DNA of 36,985 bases, taken from assembly GCA_024402115.1 (NCBI GenBank), contig JAKSJQ010000019.1:1-36985 (forward strand), written 5' to 3'. This DNA is from Bacteroidales bacterium. Its GTDB lineage: Bacteria > Bacteroidota > Bacteroidia > Bacteroidales > UBA932. Below are positions 24,781-33,200 of this stretch, one piece after another. Position 1 is the stretch's first letter. Every line of letters starts with the position of its first letter. Both the position numbers and the translations under genes were made by a program. The notes under the pieces are model-generated. The model made no database searches, was not told where the DNA came from, and saw nothing but the letters and a program-made list of their open reading frames with translations.

Positions 24781-25126
24781 AGTCTTCCGGATAGAAAATA
24801 TCGATGAACATTCTTACAAAGCTGCCTGCAAACATCTTCTTCCTGCAGGAGAAGAGCACGACAAACGCAAGCAGGAAAACTCCTGTGGCGATGAACGCGC
24901 CAAGTGCATAGTTACCTGTCATGTGGCCTATCATCAAGACGAATGCGACGGTAAGGGAAATGATGACCATACCCAGCACGAAGAGAATCACAAGGGTGGA
25001 AAGTATTCTCGCAAGCGTGACGGAAAGCCCTTTGGTGGTTTTCAGTTTCATGTCATCGACCCTGAGATCAACATAGTCCTTCACGTCAGACGCAAGGTTC
25101 TCGAATGGTTTCTTATAATCGATCAT
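24773..25126 (-). CDS. Holin-X/YqjE-like membrane protein
   Basis: 117 aa. An N-terminal amphipathic region (about 1-32, VKDYVDLRVDDMKLKTTKGLS) precedes two long membrane segments (about 36-62 and 70-92), and a basic C-terminal tail follows. This matches the putative actinobacterial holin-X / DUF1469 (YqjE) type of small envelope protein, whose function is not established despite the holin name. It overlaps the YtxH-like gene by 4 bases and the 76-aa gene by 8. Confidence 0.8.
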   Translation of the reverse strand: MIDYKKPFENLASDVKDYVDLRVDDMKLKTTKGLSVTLARILSTLVILFVLGMVIISLTVAFVLMIGHMTGNYALGAFIATGVFLLAFVVLFSCRKKMFAGSFVRMFIDIFYPEDYE

Positions 25127-25311
25127 AATTTCTCCTCCTCAGTTTCTACGGAATCTTCCACCTGGCCCTCCGACGGTCCCTCAATCAGCATGTCCTCGAG
25201 CTTGTCGAGGGCTTCCCTGACCTTCTCCTTATCTGACTTCACGAAGGCGTATGCAGCCGCTCCGAAAGCCGCTCCGGCCAGGAAAGTGAGAAATGAATTG
25301 TTGCTTGACAT
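25123..25311 (-). CDS. YtxH-like small membrane protein
   Basis: 62 aa: one N-terminal Gly/Ala-rich membrane segment (FLTFLAGAAFGAAAYAFV, about 7-24) followed by a charged helical tail (KSDKEKVREALDKLEDML) and an acidic end. This is the layout of YtxH-type general-stress proteins. It is first in a three-gene overlapping cluster. A TATATTTG box lies upstream at 25337-25344. Confidence 0.75.
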   Translation of the reverse strand: MSSNNSFLTFLAGAAFGAAAYAFVKSDKEKVREALDKLEDMLIEGPSEGQVEDSVETEEEKL

Positions 25312-25336
25312 AATTCCAAACTTGTTTGTCCGAAGA

Positions 25337-25366
25337 CAAATATATTATTTTTTATTCATAACTTTG
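25337..25366. promoter_or_regulatory. Divergent -7 elements of the ytxH-like cluster and upp
   Basis: Minus-strand TATATTTG (25337-25344) and plus-strand TAACTTTG (25359-25366), back-to-back with 14 bases between. The plus box is 27 bases before the upp ATG. Neither has a TTTG at the expected -33 distance. Confidence 0.5.
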
Positions 25367-25393
25367 GTTTCATGATAATTAAACACTAAGACC

Positions 25394-26023
25394 ATGAGCA
25401 AAGTAACAGTCATAGACCACCCGATGGTGCAGCACAAGCTCAGCATCATGCGTGACAAGAACACAGGTTCAAAGGACTTCCGTCAGCTTCTCAGGGAGAT
25501 AGCTCTCCTTATGGGTTATGAAGTAACCAGAGACTTCCCTCTCTCAGATGTGGAGATCGAGACCCCTATCCAGAAGATGATCGCAAAAGAGATCAAGGGA
25601 AAGAAGGTGGCTGTCGTTCCTATCCTCCGCGCAGGAATAGGAATGGTAGACGGTCTTATGGATCTCATCCCTGTCGCAAGGGTCGGACACATAGGCCTGT
25701 ACAGAAACGAGGAAACCCACAAGCCGGTCTACTATTATTGCAAGCTCCCGTATGATATAGCAGACAGAACCGTAATACTTACGGACCCTATGCTCGCAAC
25801 TGGCGGCAGCGCAAGCGACGCAATCGACATGCTCAAGGAAAAGGGATGTACAAGCATCAGGCTCATGTGCCTGGTCGCTGCCCCTGAAGGCATAAAGGTC
25901 GTACAGGAGAAGCACCCAGACGTGGATATCTACGTAGCGGCGATAGACGAGAGGCTTAACGAGAACGCCTATATCGTACCTGGTCTCGGCGATGCCGGAG
26001 ACCGCATCTTCGGAACAAAGTAA
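25394..26023 (+). CDS. upp: Uracil phosphoribosyltransferase
   Basis: Salvages uracil with PRPP to form UMP. 209 aa, normal length. Visible are the PRTase segment [21 protein letters not shown] (PRPP loop, about 128-148), the earlier [15 protein letters not shown], and the C-terminal uracil-recognition region [16 protein letters not shown]. The purine nucleoside phosphorylase gene follows after 17 bases, giving a nucleobase-salvage pair. Confidence 0.97.
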   Translation: MSKVTVIDHPMVQHKLSIMRDKNTGSKDFRQLLREIALLMGYEVTRDFPLSDVEIETPIQKMIAKEIKGKKVAVVPILRAGIGMVDGLMDLIPVARVGHIGLYRNEETHKPVYYYCKLPYDIADRTVILTDPMLATGGSASDAIDMLKEKGCTSIRLMCLVAAPEGIKVVQEKHPDVDIYVAAIDERLNENAYIVPGLGDAGDRIFGTK

Positions 26024-26040
26024 ATCCCGCCCTATAGAAT

Positions 26041-26874
26041 ATGGACGAAAGAACAATCAGAATACACGAAGCGGCTGATTACATCCGCGAGAGGATAGGC
26101 GACAGGCAGCCGATTGCCGGCATAGTGCTCGGCAGCGGACTCGGAAAGCTGGCTGACATGATAGAGGATCCCATCGTCATCCCCTTCGTCAGCGTGCCTC
26201 ACTTTCCTCTCCAGACCGCGCTCGGCCACAAGGGCAACCTCATCGTAGGTCAGCTCGGAGGAAAATGCGTGATCGCGATGCAGGGTCGCTACCACTATTA
26301 CGAGAACTATCCGATGGAGACCGTAACTCTCCCTATCAGGGTGATGAAGGTGCTCGGAATTAGTTACCTCTTCGTATCGAACGCAGCCGGCGGAGTGAAT
26401 CCTGATTTCAACATGGGAGACATGATGATCATAAAGGATCATATCAACATGCTTCCTAATCCGCTCATCGGACCGAATTTCGACGAGTTCGGACCTCGCT
26501 TCCCAGACATGACCCAGCCTTACAGCCTCGAGCTCATCGCAAAGGCGGAGGCTATATGTGAAAGACTCGGGCTCACCCCTTATATCCGCAAGGGAGTTTA
26601 TCTGGCTTGCTCAGGTCCTGCATACGAAACTCCTGGTGAGTATCGATTCTACAAGATCATCGGAGCAGACTCTGTCGGCATGAGCACCGTCCCTGAAGTG
26701 ATCGTGGCCCGCCACATGAGCATACCTGTATTCGGTGTTTCGATTGTCACCGACCTCGCTCATTTCAGCGTAGAGGACGATTACGTGACCGACGGAGAAG
26801 AGATTCTCAAGGCGGCGGATGCGGCGGCGGACAAGATGTGCGCACTGTTCATCAATATGATCGCCGAACTATAG
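26041..26874 (+). CDS. Purine nucleoside phosphorylase (trimeric PunA type)
   Basis: Cleaves inosine and guanosine with phosphate to base plus (deoxy)ribose-1-phosphate. 277 aa, family length. Visible are the phosphate-binding GSGLGKLAD (about 31-39), MQGRYHYYENYPM (about 80-92), VSNAAGGVNPDFNMGDMMIIKDHIN (about 113-137) and the base-binding region ACSGPAYETPGEYRFYKIIGADSVGMSTVPEV (about 188-219). This is the eukaryote-like trimeric class rather than hexameric DeoD. A terminator follows at 26932-26957. Confidence 0.94.
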   Translation: MDERTIRIHEAADYIRERIGDRQPIAGIVLGSGLGKLADMIEDPIVIPFVSVPHFPLQTALGHKGNLIVGQLGGKCVIAMQGRYHYYENYPMETVTLPIRVMKVLGISYLFVSNAAGGVNPDFNMGDMMIIKDHINMLPNPLIGPNFDEFGPRFPDMTQPYSLELIAKAEAICERLGLTPYIRKGVYLACSGPAYETPGEYRFYKIIGADSVGMSTVPEVIVARHMSIPVFGVSIVTDLAHFSVEDDYVTDGEEILKAADAAADKMCALFINMIAEL

Positions 26875-26931
26875 AGAATCAGACGTCATACCACTCGGGG
26901 CAGCTGCGACAGCAACGGGGGAACAGAAAGA

Positions 26932-26957
26932 GGCAGACCTTTTTGGTCTGCCCTTTT
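26932..26957 (+). terminator. Terminator after the purine nucleoside phosphorylase gene
   Basis: Stem GGCAGACC / GGTCTGCC with a TTTTT loop, followed by CTTTT. Confidence 0.75.
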
Positions 26958-26997
26958 CGTTTATATTCGAGCTATCCGGACCGAATATAAACGAAAA
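26954..26997. repeat. 16-bp perfect inverted repeat between convergent terminators
   Basis: TTTTCGTTTATATTCG (26954-26969) and its exact complement (26982-26997) with a 12-base loop. Its outer ends overlap the terminators on both sides. Confidence 0.85.
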
Positions 26998-27021
26998 AGC
27001 ATCGCTCTAGGCGATGCTTTT
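26995..27021 (-). terminator. Terminator of the rplS-tRNA-Arg transcript
   Basis: Perfect 11-base stem AAAAGCATCGC / GCGATGCTTTT, 5-base loop. On the minus strand it is followed by TTTTT before CG. It lies 3 bases after the tRNA. Confidence 0.85.
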
Positions 27022-27023
27022 CG

Positions 27024-27097
27024 TGACGCGTGTAGGATTCAAACCTACGACCTTTTGATCCGTAGTCAAATGCTCTATTCAGCTGAGCTAACGCGCC
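27024..27097 (-). tRNA. tRNA-Arg (anticodon ACG)
   Basis: Folds as a full cloverleaf: acceptor GGCGCGU/ACGCGUC (one G-U), D arm with AGCUCAG, anticodon stem UUUGA/UCAAA with loop CUACGGA, T arm GUAGG-UUUGAAU-CCUAC, discriminator A. The anticodon ACG reads CGN codons after A34-to-inosine editing. CCA is not encoded. It lies 14 bases after rplS and probably shares its transcript. Confidence 0.95.
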
Positions 27098-27111
27098 GTT
27101 ATAAGGTCAGA

Positions 27112-27486
27112 TTACTCTGCGTCCTTAGCAATGTACTTGCGCTCCTTGATACGAGCCTTCTTACCTGAGAGTTCACGGAGGTAGAAGATTCTTGCGCGAC
27201 GTACCTTACCATGCTTGTTAACCTCGATTGAGTCGATTGATGGAGACTGGAAAGGAACGATCTTCTCAACACCTACACCGCTTGAAATCTTGCGGATGGT
27301 GAAAGTCCTAGTAGCCTCGGTAGCACCCTTGATCTGGATAACTACGCCACGGAACTTCTGGAGTCTCTCCTTGTCACCCTCCTTGATCTTGAAGGTAACG
27401 GTAATTGTATCACCAGCTTTGAACTCTGGATATGACTTCACTGCCTCGTTAGCAAATGAGTCTTCAACAAGCTTAATAAGATTCAT
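27112..27486 (-). CDS. rplS: 50S ribosomal protein L19
   Basis: Located at the 30S-50S interface in known ribosomes. 124 aa. Family segments are F.AGDTITVTFKIKEGDKERLQKFRGVVI (about 22-50), TFTIRKISSGVGVEKIVPFQSPSIDSIEV (about 61-89) and KVRRARIFYLRELSGKKARIKE (about 93-114). It has its own consensus promoter and probably continues into tRNA-Arg. Confidence 0.97.
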   Translation of the reverse strand: MNLIKLVEDSFANEAVKSYPEFKAGDTITVTFKIKEGDKERLQKFRGVVIQIKGATEATRTFTIRKISSGVGVEKIVPFQSPSIDSIEVNKHGKVRRARIFYLRELSGKKARIKERKYIAKDAE

Positions 27487-27559
27487 CTCTTCAAAAATTT
27501 TTTAGGTGGCAACATTGTGTTTCAAAGTGTTCACAAGAGGTTGCTGTTTTTTGGGACTG

Positions 27560-27590
27560 CAAAAGTACGATAAAAAAATTAATCTGCAAA
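27560..27590 (-). promoter_or_regulatory. rplS promoter (Bacteroidota type)
   Basis: On the minus strand: TTTG (27590-27587), 19-base spacer, TACTTTTG (27567-27560), about 73 bases before the ATG. Confidence 0.82.
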
Positions 27591-27613
27591 CTTTTTGGAA
27601 GAATTTTACTTCC

Positions 27614-29155
27614 CTATCGAATTTTTGCAGCACAGTTGATTCCGTCAAGAGCCGAAGACACTATTCCTCCGGCATATCCGGCGCCCTCTCCACATGGATA
27701 GAGTCCGCTTATCTGCACATGCTCGAGCGTTTCCGGATTCCTCGGGATCCTCACCGGAGAGGAAGTCCTCGACTCGACTCCGAGAAGCAGGGCATCGTTG
27801 GTATAGTACCCGTGCATGAGCTTGTTACCCACATAAGGGAAAGCATACTTGAGCCTGAGCGCGACATTCTCCGGAAGAAGCTCGTGCAAAGGAGCGTTGA
27901 CCGTGCCAGGATGGTACGAGCTCTGAGGAAGGTCCTTCGAAGGAATCCTCCTGCAGAAATCCATCATCCTCTGGGCAGGTGCCTTGATCGAGCCGGAGAA
28001 CTCGTACATGGAACGTTCCACATCCTTCTGGAACTCAAGCGCAGCCAAAGGTCCATATTTCGCATACGACGGAAGGTCTTCCGGTTCCACCGACACCACG
28101 ACTCCGGCATTCGCCCACTTGGAGTTTCGCGCAGAGTTCGACATTCCGTTGAGCACGAGCTCGCCAGGCGCGGTGGCGCTTGGGACGAGTATGCCGCCAG
28201 GGCACATGCAGAAGGAGAACACTCCCCTTCCTTCTATCTGGGTCACGAACGAATACTCGGCAGTCGGCATGAACGGCTGGTATTTTCCGTGATACTGTAT
28301 CTTATTTATAAGCCACTGAGGGTGCTCCACCCTGACTCCGAGCGCAAAACCCTTGGCCTCGATGGTCCAACCCTTCCTGTCGAAGAGTTCATATATGTCG
28401 CGTGCGCTATGGCCGGTCGCGAGTATCACATTCTTCGCTGCGTATGACTCGGTCATTCCATCATGGCTCACGGTCACGGCAAATGAACCGTCAGGACGCT
28501 TCTCGATGTCGGTGACACGGGAGTCGAAATGATATTCGCCACCGTGCTCGACTATGCACTTTCTGATATTCTCGACCACTGTCGGAAGCTTGTCGCTGCC
28601 GATATGAGGATGGGCGCTGACGAGTATGTCCGGATCGGCTCCGAAGAGCACGAGCTGATGGAGCACCTCACGAATGTCTCCGCGCTTGCTGCTGCGAGTG
28701 AAGAGCTTTCCGTCAGAGAAAGTACCTGCGCCGCCCTCTCCGAAGCAGTAGTTGCTGTCCGGATTCACCTCGCCGAGGGTGGAGAGCTTGGCCATGTCCG
28801 CCTTTCTCGCATGCACATCCTTTCCGCGCTCGAGCACCACCGGTTTGAATCCGTTCATCAGGAGACGCAGGGATGCGAACATTCCCGCAGGGCCCGCTCC
28901 GATCACGATGACAGGCTGGGCATCAGACACTTGCTTATACTCGTCGAGATGGTACTCCTCGAACTGCTCACCCTTGCGCACGGCCGCGATTCGGTAGCGG
29001 TAGAGCACGTCCTGCCTAGCATCGACGGACCTGCGGACTACGCGCCACTCTCCCACCATGGTCGGCTTCACGCCGAGAGCCTTGGCGGCAACGGGAAGTA
29101 CGTCCTCGTCGGTCAGTTCCTTGCCTATCTTCTTCGCTATCTCTATCTCCTTCAT
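27614..29155 (-). CDS. COG2509-type FAD-dependent oxidoreductase
   Basis: 513 aa. An N-terminal domain of about 85 residues precedes the dinucleotide-binding fold VIVIGAGPAGMFASLRLL (GxGxxG near 84-89) and the acidic strand end PVVLERG. The long conserved block NYCFGEGGAGTFSDGKLFTR (about 135-154) and the C-terminal GEGAGYAGGIVSSALDG are typical of COG2509. The substrate is not established for this family. It begins 9 bases after tsaD on the same strand, so they are probably co-transcribed. There is no evident terminator before the rplS promoter. Confidence 0.9.
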   Translation of the reverse strand: MKEIEIAKKIGKELTDEDVLPVAAKALGVKPTMVGEWRVVRRSVDARQDVLYRYRIAAVRKGEQFEEYHLDEYKQVSDAQPVIVIGAGPAGMFASLRLLMNGFKPVVLERGKDVHARKADMAKLSTLGEVNPDSNYCFGEGGAGTFSDGKLFTRSSKRGDIREVLHQLVLFGADPDILVSAHPHIGSDKLPTVVENIRKCIVEHGGEYHFDSRVTDIEKRPDGSFAVTVSHDGMTESYAAKNVILATGHSARDIYELFDRKGWTIEAKGFALGVRVEHPQWLINKIQYHGKYQPFMPTAEYSFVTQIEGRGVFSFCMCPGGILVPSATAPGELVLNGMSNSARNSKWANAGVVVSVEPEDLPSYAKYGPLAALEFQKDVERSMYEFSGSIKAPAQRMMDFCRRIPSKDLPQSSYHPGTVNAPLHELLPENVALRLKYAFPYVGNKLMHGYYTNDALLLGVESRTSSPVRIPRNPETLEHVQISGLYPCGEGAGYAGGIVSSALDGINCAAKIR

Positions 29156-29164
29156 ATCTTTCCT

Positions 29165-30190
29165 TTACTTGAAATCTGCCATTCGCGACACAGGTGCCAC
29201 GTCAAGAGAAGTCCTCTCACCGTTCTGGTAGTGGAAATAACCCGCAATGGCAATCATCGCCGCGTTATCGGTAGTGAACTTGAACTCCGGAAGGTAGGTC
29301 TGCCAGCCGCGCTTGCGTCCTTCTTCCTCTATTCTGCTGCGCAGGCCGCTGTTCGCCGACACACCGCCGCCGATTGCGACATGCTTGATGCCGGTCTGCT
29401 TCGCCGCCTTGATGAGCTTGTCCATCAGGATGTCGATCAGCGCCTTCTGGAAGCTGGCACAGATGTCCTCCTTGTTCTTCTCCATGAAATCGGGATCCTT
29501 CGCGATCTCGTCCCTGACGAAGTACAGCAGCGAAGTCTTGATTCCGCTGAAGCTGTAGTCGAGTCCAGGGATGTGAGGCTTCGCAAACTTGAATCTTTCC
29601 GGATCGCCGAGCTTCGCGAGCCTGTCCACGATAGGACCGCCAGGGTAGCCCAGGCCCATCATCTTCGAACACTTGTCGAACGCCTCGCCCACCGCGTCGT
29701 CGATAGTCTGTCCGAGAATCTCGAAGTCCAGCGGGCTGTTGACCTTGACTATCTGCGAGTTACCTCCGGACACGAGAAGGCAGAGGTAAGGGAATTCCGG
29801 CACCCTGTTCTCCTTGTCGTACTGTCTGATGAAGTTGGCAAGGATATGCCCCTGGAGGTGGTTCACCTCCACGAGAGGTCTGTCAATGGCGATGGAGAAT
29901 CCCTTGGCGAATGAAGTGCCCACAAGCAAAGATCCGAGCAAGCCCGGTCCCCTGGTGAATGCGATGGCGGTGATGTCTTCAGGTGTGATGCCGGCGCGGC
30001 TGATCGCCTCGCTGACTACCGGAACGATATTGAGCTGGTGCGCCCTGGACGCAAGTTCAGGTACTACTCCGCCATATGATTTGTGCACTTCCTGGCTTGC
30101 GAGCACGTTCGAGAGGAGGTAACCGTCCTTGATTACCGCAGCCGAGGTGTCGTCGCAAGAGGATTCTATGCCGAGAATGATGTCTGCCAT
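29165..30190 (-). CDS. tsaD: tRNA N6-threonylcarbamoyladenosine transferase TsaD
   Basis: Transfers threonylcarbamoyl to A37 of ANN-decoding tRNAs, working with TsaB and TsaE. The chosen start MADIILGIESSCDDTS gives 341 aa, the usual length; an ATG 27 bases upstream would add nine unusual residues. Features are the ASKHA phosphate loop GIESSCDDTSAAV, the metal-binding HLQGH (about 109-113), LLVSGGNSQIV (about 133-143), GEAFDK and the C-terminal TTDNAAMIAIAGY region. Divergent from tamB. MtaB, which modifies the product further, is encoded about 5 kb away. Confidence 0.96.
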   Translation of the reverse strand: MADIILGIESSCDDTSAAVIKDGYLLSNVLASQEVHKSYGGVVPELASRAHQLNIVPVVSEAISRAGITPEDITAIAFTRGPGLLGSLLVGTSFAKGFSIAIDRPLVEVNHLQGHILANFIRQYDKENRVPEFPYLCLLVSGGNSQIVKVNSPLDFEILGQTIDDAVGEAFDKCSKMMGLGYPGGPIVDRLAKLGDPERFKFAKPHIPGLDYSFSGIKTSLLYFVRDEIAKDPDFMEKNKEDICASFQKALIDILMDKLIKAAKQTGIKHVAIGGGVSANSGLRSRIEEEGRKRGWQTYLPEFKFTTDNAAMIAIAGYFHYQNGERTSLDVAPVSRMADFK

Positions 30191-30226
30191 ATCGAAAAAA
30201 GAGGTTCTGAGCCCCATCTATGGCGG

Positions 30227-30266
30227 CAAAAATAGGCAATAAATTCGGATTATTATCTTATTTTTG
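30227..30266. promoter_or_regulatory. Divergent -7 elements of tsaD and tamB
   Basis: CAAAAATA (30227-30234; TATTTTTG on the minus strand) and TATTTTTG (30259-30266) are exact reverse complements with 24 bases between. The plus-strand box ends 13 bases before the TTG proposed as the tamB start, and downstream of the ATG at 30220. No clear -33 TTTG for either. Confidence 0.5.
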
Positions 30267-30279
30267 TAGGTTAAATATA

Positions 30280-33200
30280 TTGTGCCCTATCAGGAAGATT
30301 GCTAAAATACTCTGGCCCGTGTTCGTGGTGATAGCCGTGATTCTCATCTCGGCCGTGATCGCCGTGCAGACGCCGATGGTCCAGGGCAGGATAGTCAGGG
30401 CGGTCGAGGAGAGATTCTTCAGCAAGCTCGACGGAGACGTCAGCTTCAGCAAGATACACTTCCGTCCGTTCAACGCCATCGTCATCAGAGACCTCGCAAT
30501 CGTCGACAAGAACCCTCAGATCCCGTCAGAGGCAGCGATGGAGCACTTCAGGGAGGAGCATGGTCCCGACTACGAGTATGTTCCTTATGACACTCTGATG
30601 AGGGCGAAGTACATCGTAGCCGAGTTTTCTCTCAAAGGACTCCTGAAGAAGGAGGGCATCCATCTCAAGCGTGCGCTTGTCAGGGATGGCCGCGTCAATA
30701 TCGTGGTCGAGCAACAGGATACGATCACCAACCTACAGCGCATCTTCGGAATGCAGAGGAGCAACGGAGAGATGAAGGAACCCGGAGGAGACGTCTTCGA
30801 CCTCAAGGATGCTCAGCTCAAGAACATGGTCTACTCAATGCAGATCATCAGGGACAAGCATCCGCACTACAAGGACGGCATCAACTGGTGCGACCTCTAC
30901 GTCAGCGACATCTACGCCCATGCGAAGAACGTGAAGATGAGCAAAGGCATCATGAGCGGAAGGCTCGACCATCTCTCATTCAGGGAGAAGTCCGGCCTCA
31001 AAGTTGACGACATATCCGGAAACGCAGCCGTCGGTCGAGGACAGGCGATGGTCGAGGACCTGCATGTCGCAGATTCGCTGTCAGACGTTAATCTACGCTA
31101 CTTTTCGCTCAGCTTCAAGAAACCGAAGGATTTCCGAGACTTCAACGAGAAGATACAGCTCGACGGAAAGCTCCTGCCGAGCTCAGTCAGCACAAAGACG
31201 GTAGCGTACTTCGTGCCATCTCTCGCAAGCATGGACCTTAGGGTCAACATGGACGGAGAAATACATGGAACCGTGGACTCCTTCGACCTGAGAAGCATCA
31301 ACCTCAGCATGGCAGACGGATCATTCGGGACCACAGTATACGGAAATGTCTCCGGCATCACTGCGGACAAGCCGCTCGTCCTTGACCTTCATGTACAGAA
31401 CTGCGCTACCGACACTAAGGGCATAGACCATCTCGTGGCGGGAGTGACGGGCAAGTCACCTGGCCTCAGCGCCAAGGCACCTGGCATCAAGGCCCTGCTC
31501 AACGCCAGCCTCCGAGGCCCGCTGGACAAGCTCAAGCTCAATGCCGACCTCAGTTCGAATGCAGGTTACGTCAGGACAAGACTCGACGTTCTCGACCTCA
31601 CGAAGAAGAACCATCCTCTGCTCATAGGCGGTAATCTCGAGACGACGAACCTGGACCTCAGCAAGTTCATGAAGAAGGACCTCGTCCATGAGCTAAGCCT
31701 CGAGACCAAGCTGAACGCAAAGCTCCGCGGCAGCAAAGGTCCTGAACTCGCGATAGACACGCTAAAGATCAACAGGCTCAATTTCAAGGGATATGATTAC
31801 TCCAAGATTCTTGCGACCGGAGACCTCTCGAAGCAGCAGTTCAACGGTAGGATCATCAGTCAGGACCCTAACCTGAATTTCCTTTTCCAGGGAATCTTCA
31901 CATTCTCGCCGAAAACGCAGAATGCGGTATATCAGTTCTATGCTAACGTGGGTCATGCCGATCTCCACGAGTTGAAACTAGACCTCCGGGAGAATGCGAC
32001 GCTGAGCCTGCAGACCAATGCGAACTTCAACCGTACAGGCAGCGGAATGCTCCTGGGTAACGTCAACATCAGGAATGTCAGACTCACGGCAGAAGACGAG
32101 ATACATGATATCGGAGACATAAACCTGATCTCCAGGTCTACGGCCAACGAGTACAGGATCAACCTCAGTTCAAAGATAGCAAACGGTCAATATGTCGGCA
32201 GCGCACCGGTGAATGACTTCGTGCGTGACCTTATGGGCATCACTGCAAAGCGCGAGCTTCCTTCTCTCTTCGAAGACTCGCGGTACGAATGGTCCGGAGA
32301 GACCTACAAGCTCAACTTCGAATTCGAGGACGCGAGAGGTATCAGCGGATTCATCAAGCCTGGCCTTTACATAGACAACGACACCGAGCTCGTACTTGAC
32401 ATCGACAGGCTCGGAGACCTTAGCGGTGCGCTTCGTTCTCACCGACTTGCCCTCAACGAGAAATACATCAAGGATTTCGAGCTTAAGATCGACAACCAGG
32501 GCGACAGGCTCAACGGAAATCTGACTTGCGACGATATCAACCTCTCTGCGATACAGTTCATGGACAATACCATCGAATTCCTCGCAGAGGACGACCACAT
32601 AGGCGTTGGTGTTGTCTGCAAGGGTGATCAGAACCGCACGACCAGAGGTGAGATTTTCGCACGCGGCGATCTCGCAAGAGACGATGCCGGCCTCGGAGTG
32701 CATGTCGACGTGCTTCCTTCAAGCTTCACCTTCAACGAGTCCGACTGGAGCATCATGCCAGCCTGCGTGGACCTCAAGGGCAAGGATCTCGGAATACAGG
32801 ACCTCGTGCTTTCAAGCGGAGATCAGAGCATTACCGTCGACGGAGGCATATCCAAAGAGCATGCAGATACGCTCTCCGTGCGTCTTGACCAGTTCTCGCT
32901 CGGAATCGCAAACGCCTTCCTCGGGCAACAGTTCGACCTCAAGGGCAACGCTACCGGAGAAGCAATGCTGATCTCGTATGCAGAAATGGACAACAAGGGT
33001 ATGCTCATCGACCTCGTCAGCGAAGGAACCTCCGTATCCGGCACAGACCTCGGAAGAGTGGAGGTTGAGAGCAATTGGGATGAGGTCTTGAACAGATTCA
33101 ACCTCAGCGCCGGAAACGAGAAGTCATTTGACATCAACGGCACCTATACACCTTCGATGAAGGATGCCGACATCGACGTACAGCTCCGGGAGTTCAACCT

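Noticed and set aside
21315..25126. Prophage, suggested by the two holin-like proteins
   Set aside because: No capsid, tail, integrase or lysis genes; the holin-X-like protein belongs to a common chromosomal envelope cluster and the other heads the RHS operon.
28529..29914. 461-aa plus-strand ORF opposite the FAD oxidoreductase and tsaD
   Set aside because: It spans two well-supported genes on the other strand, has no recognisable motif, and has a composition expected from reading a biased codon pattern backwards.
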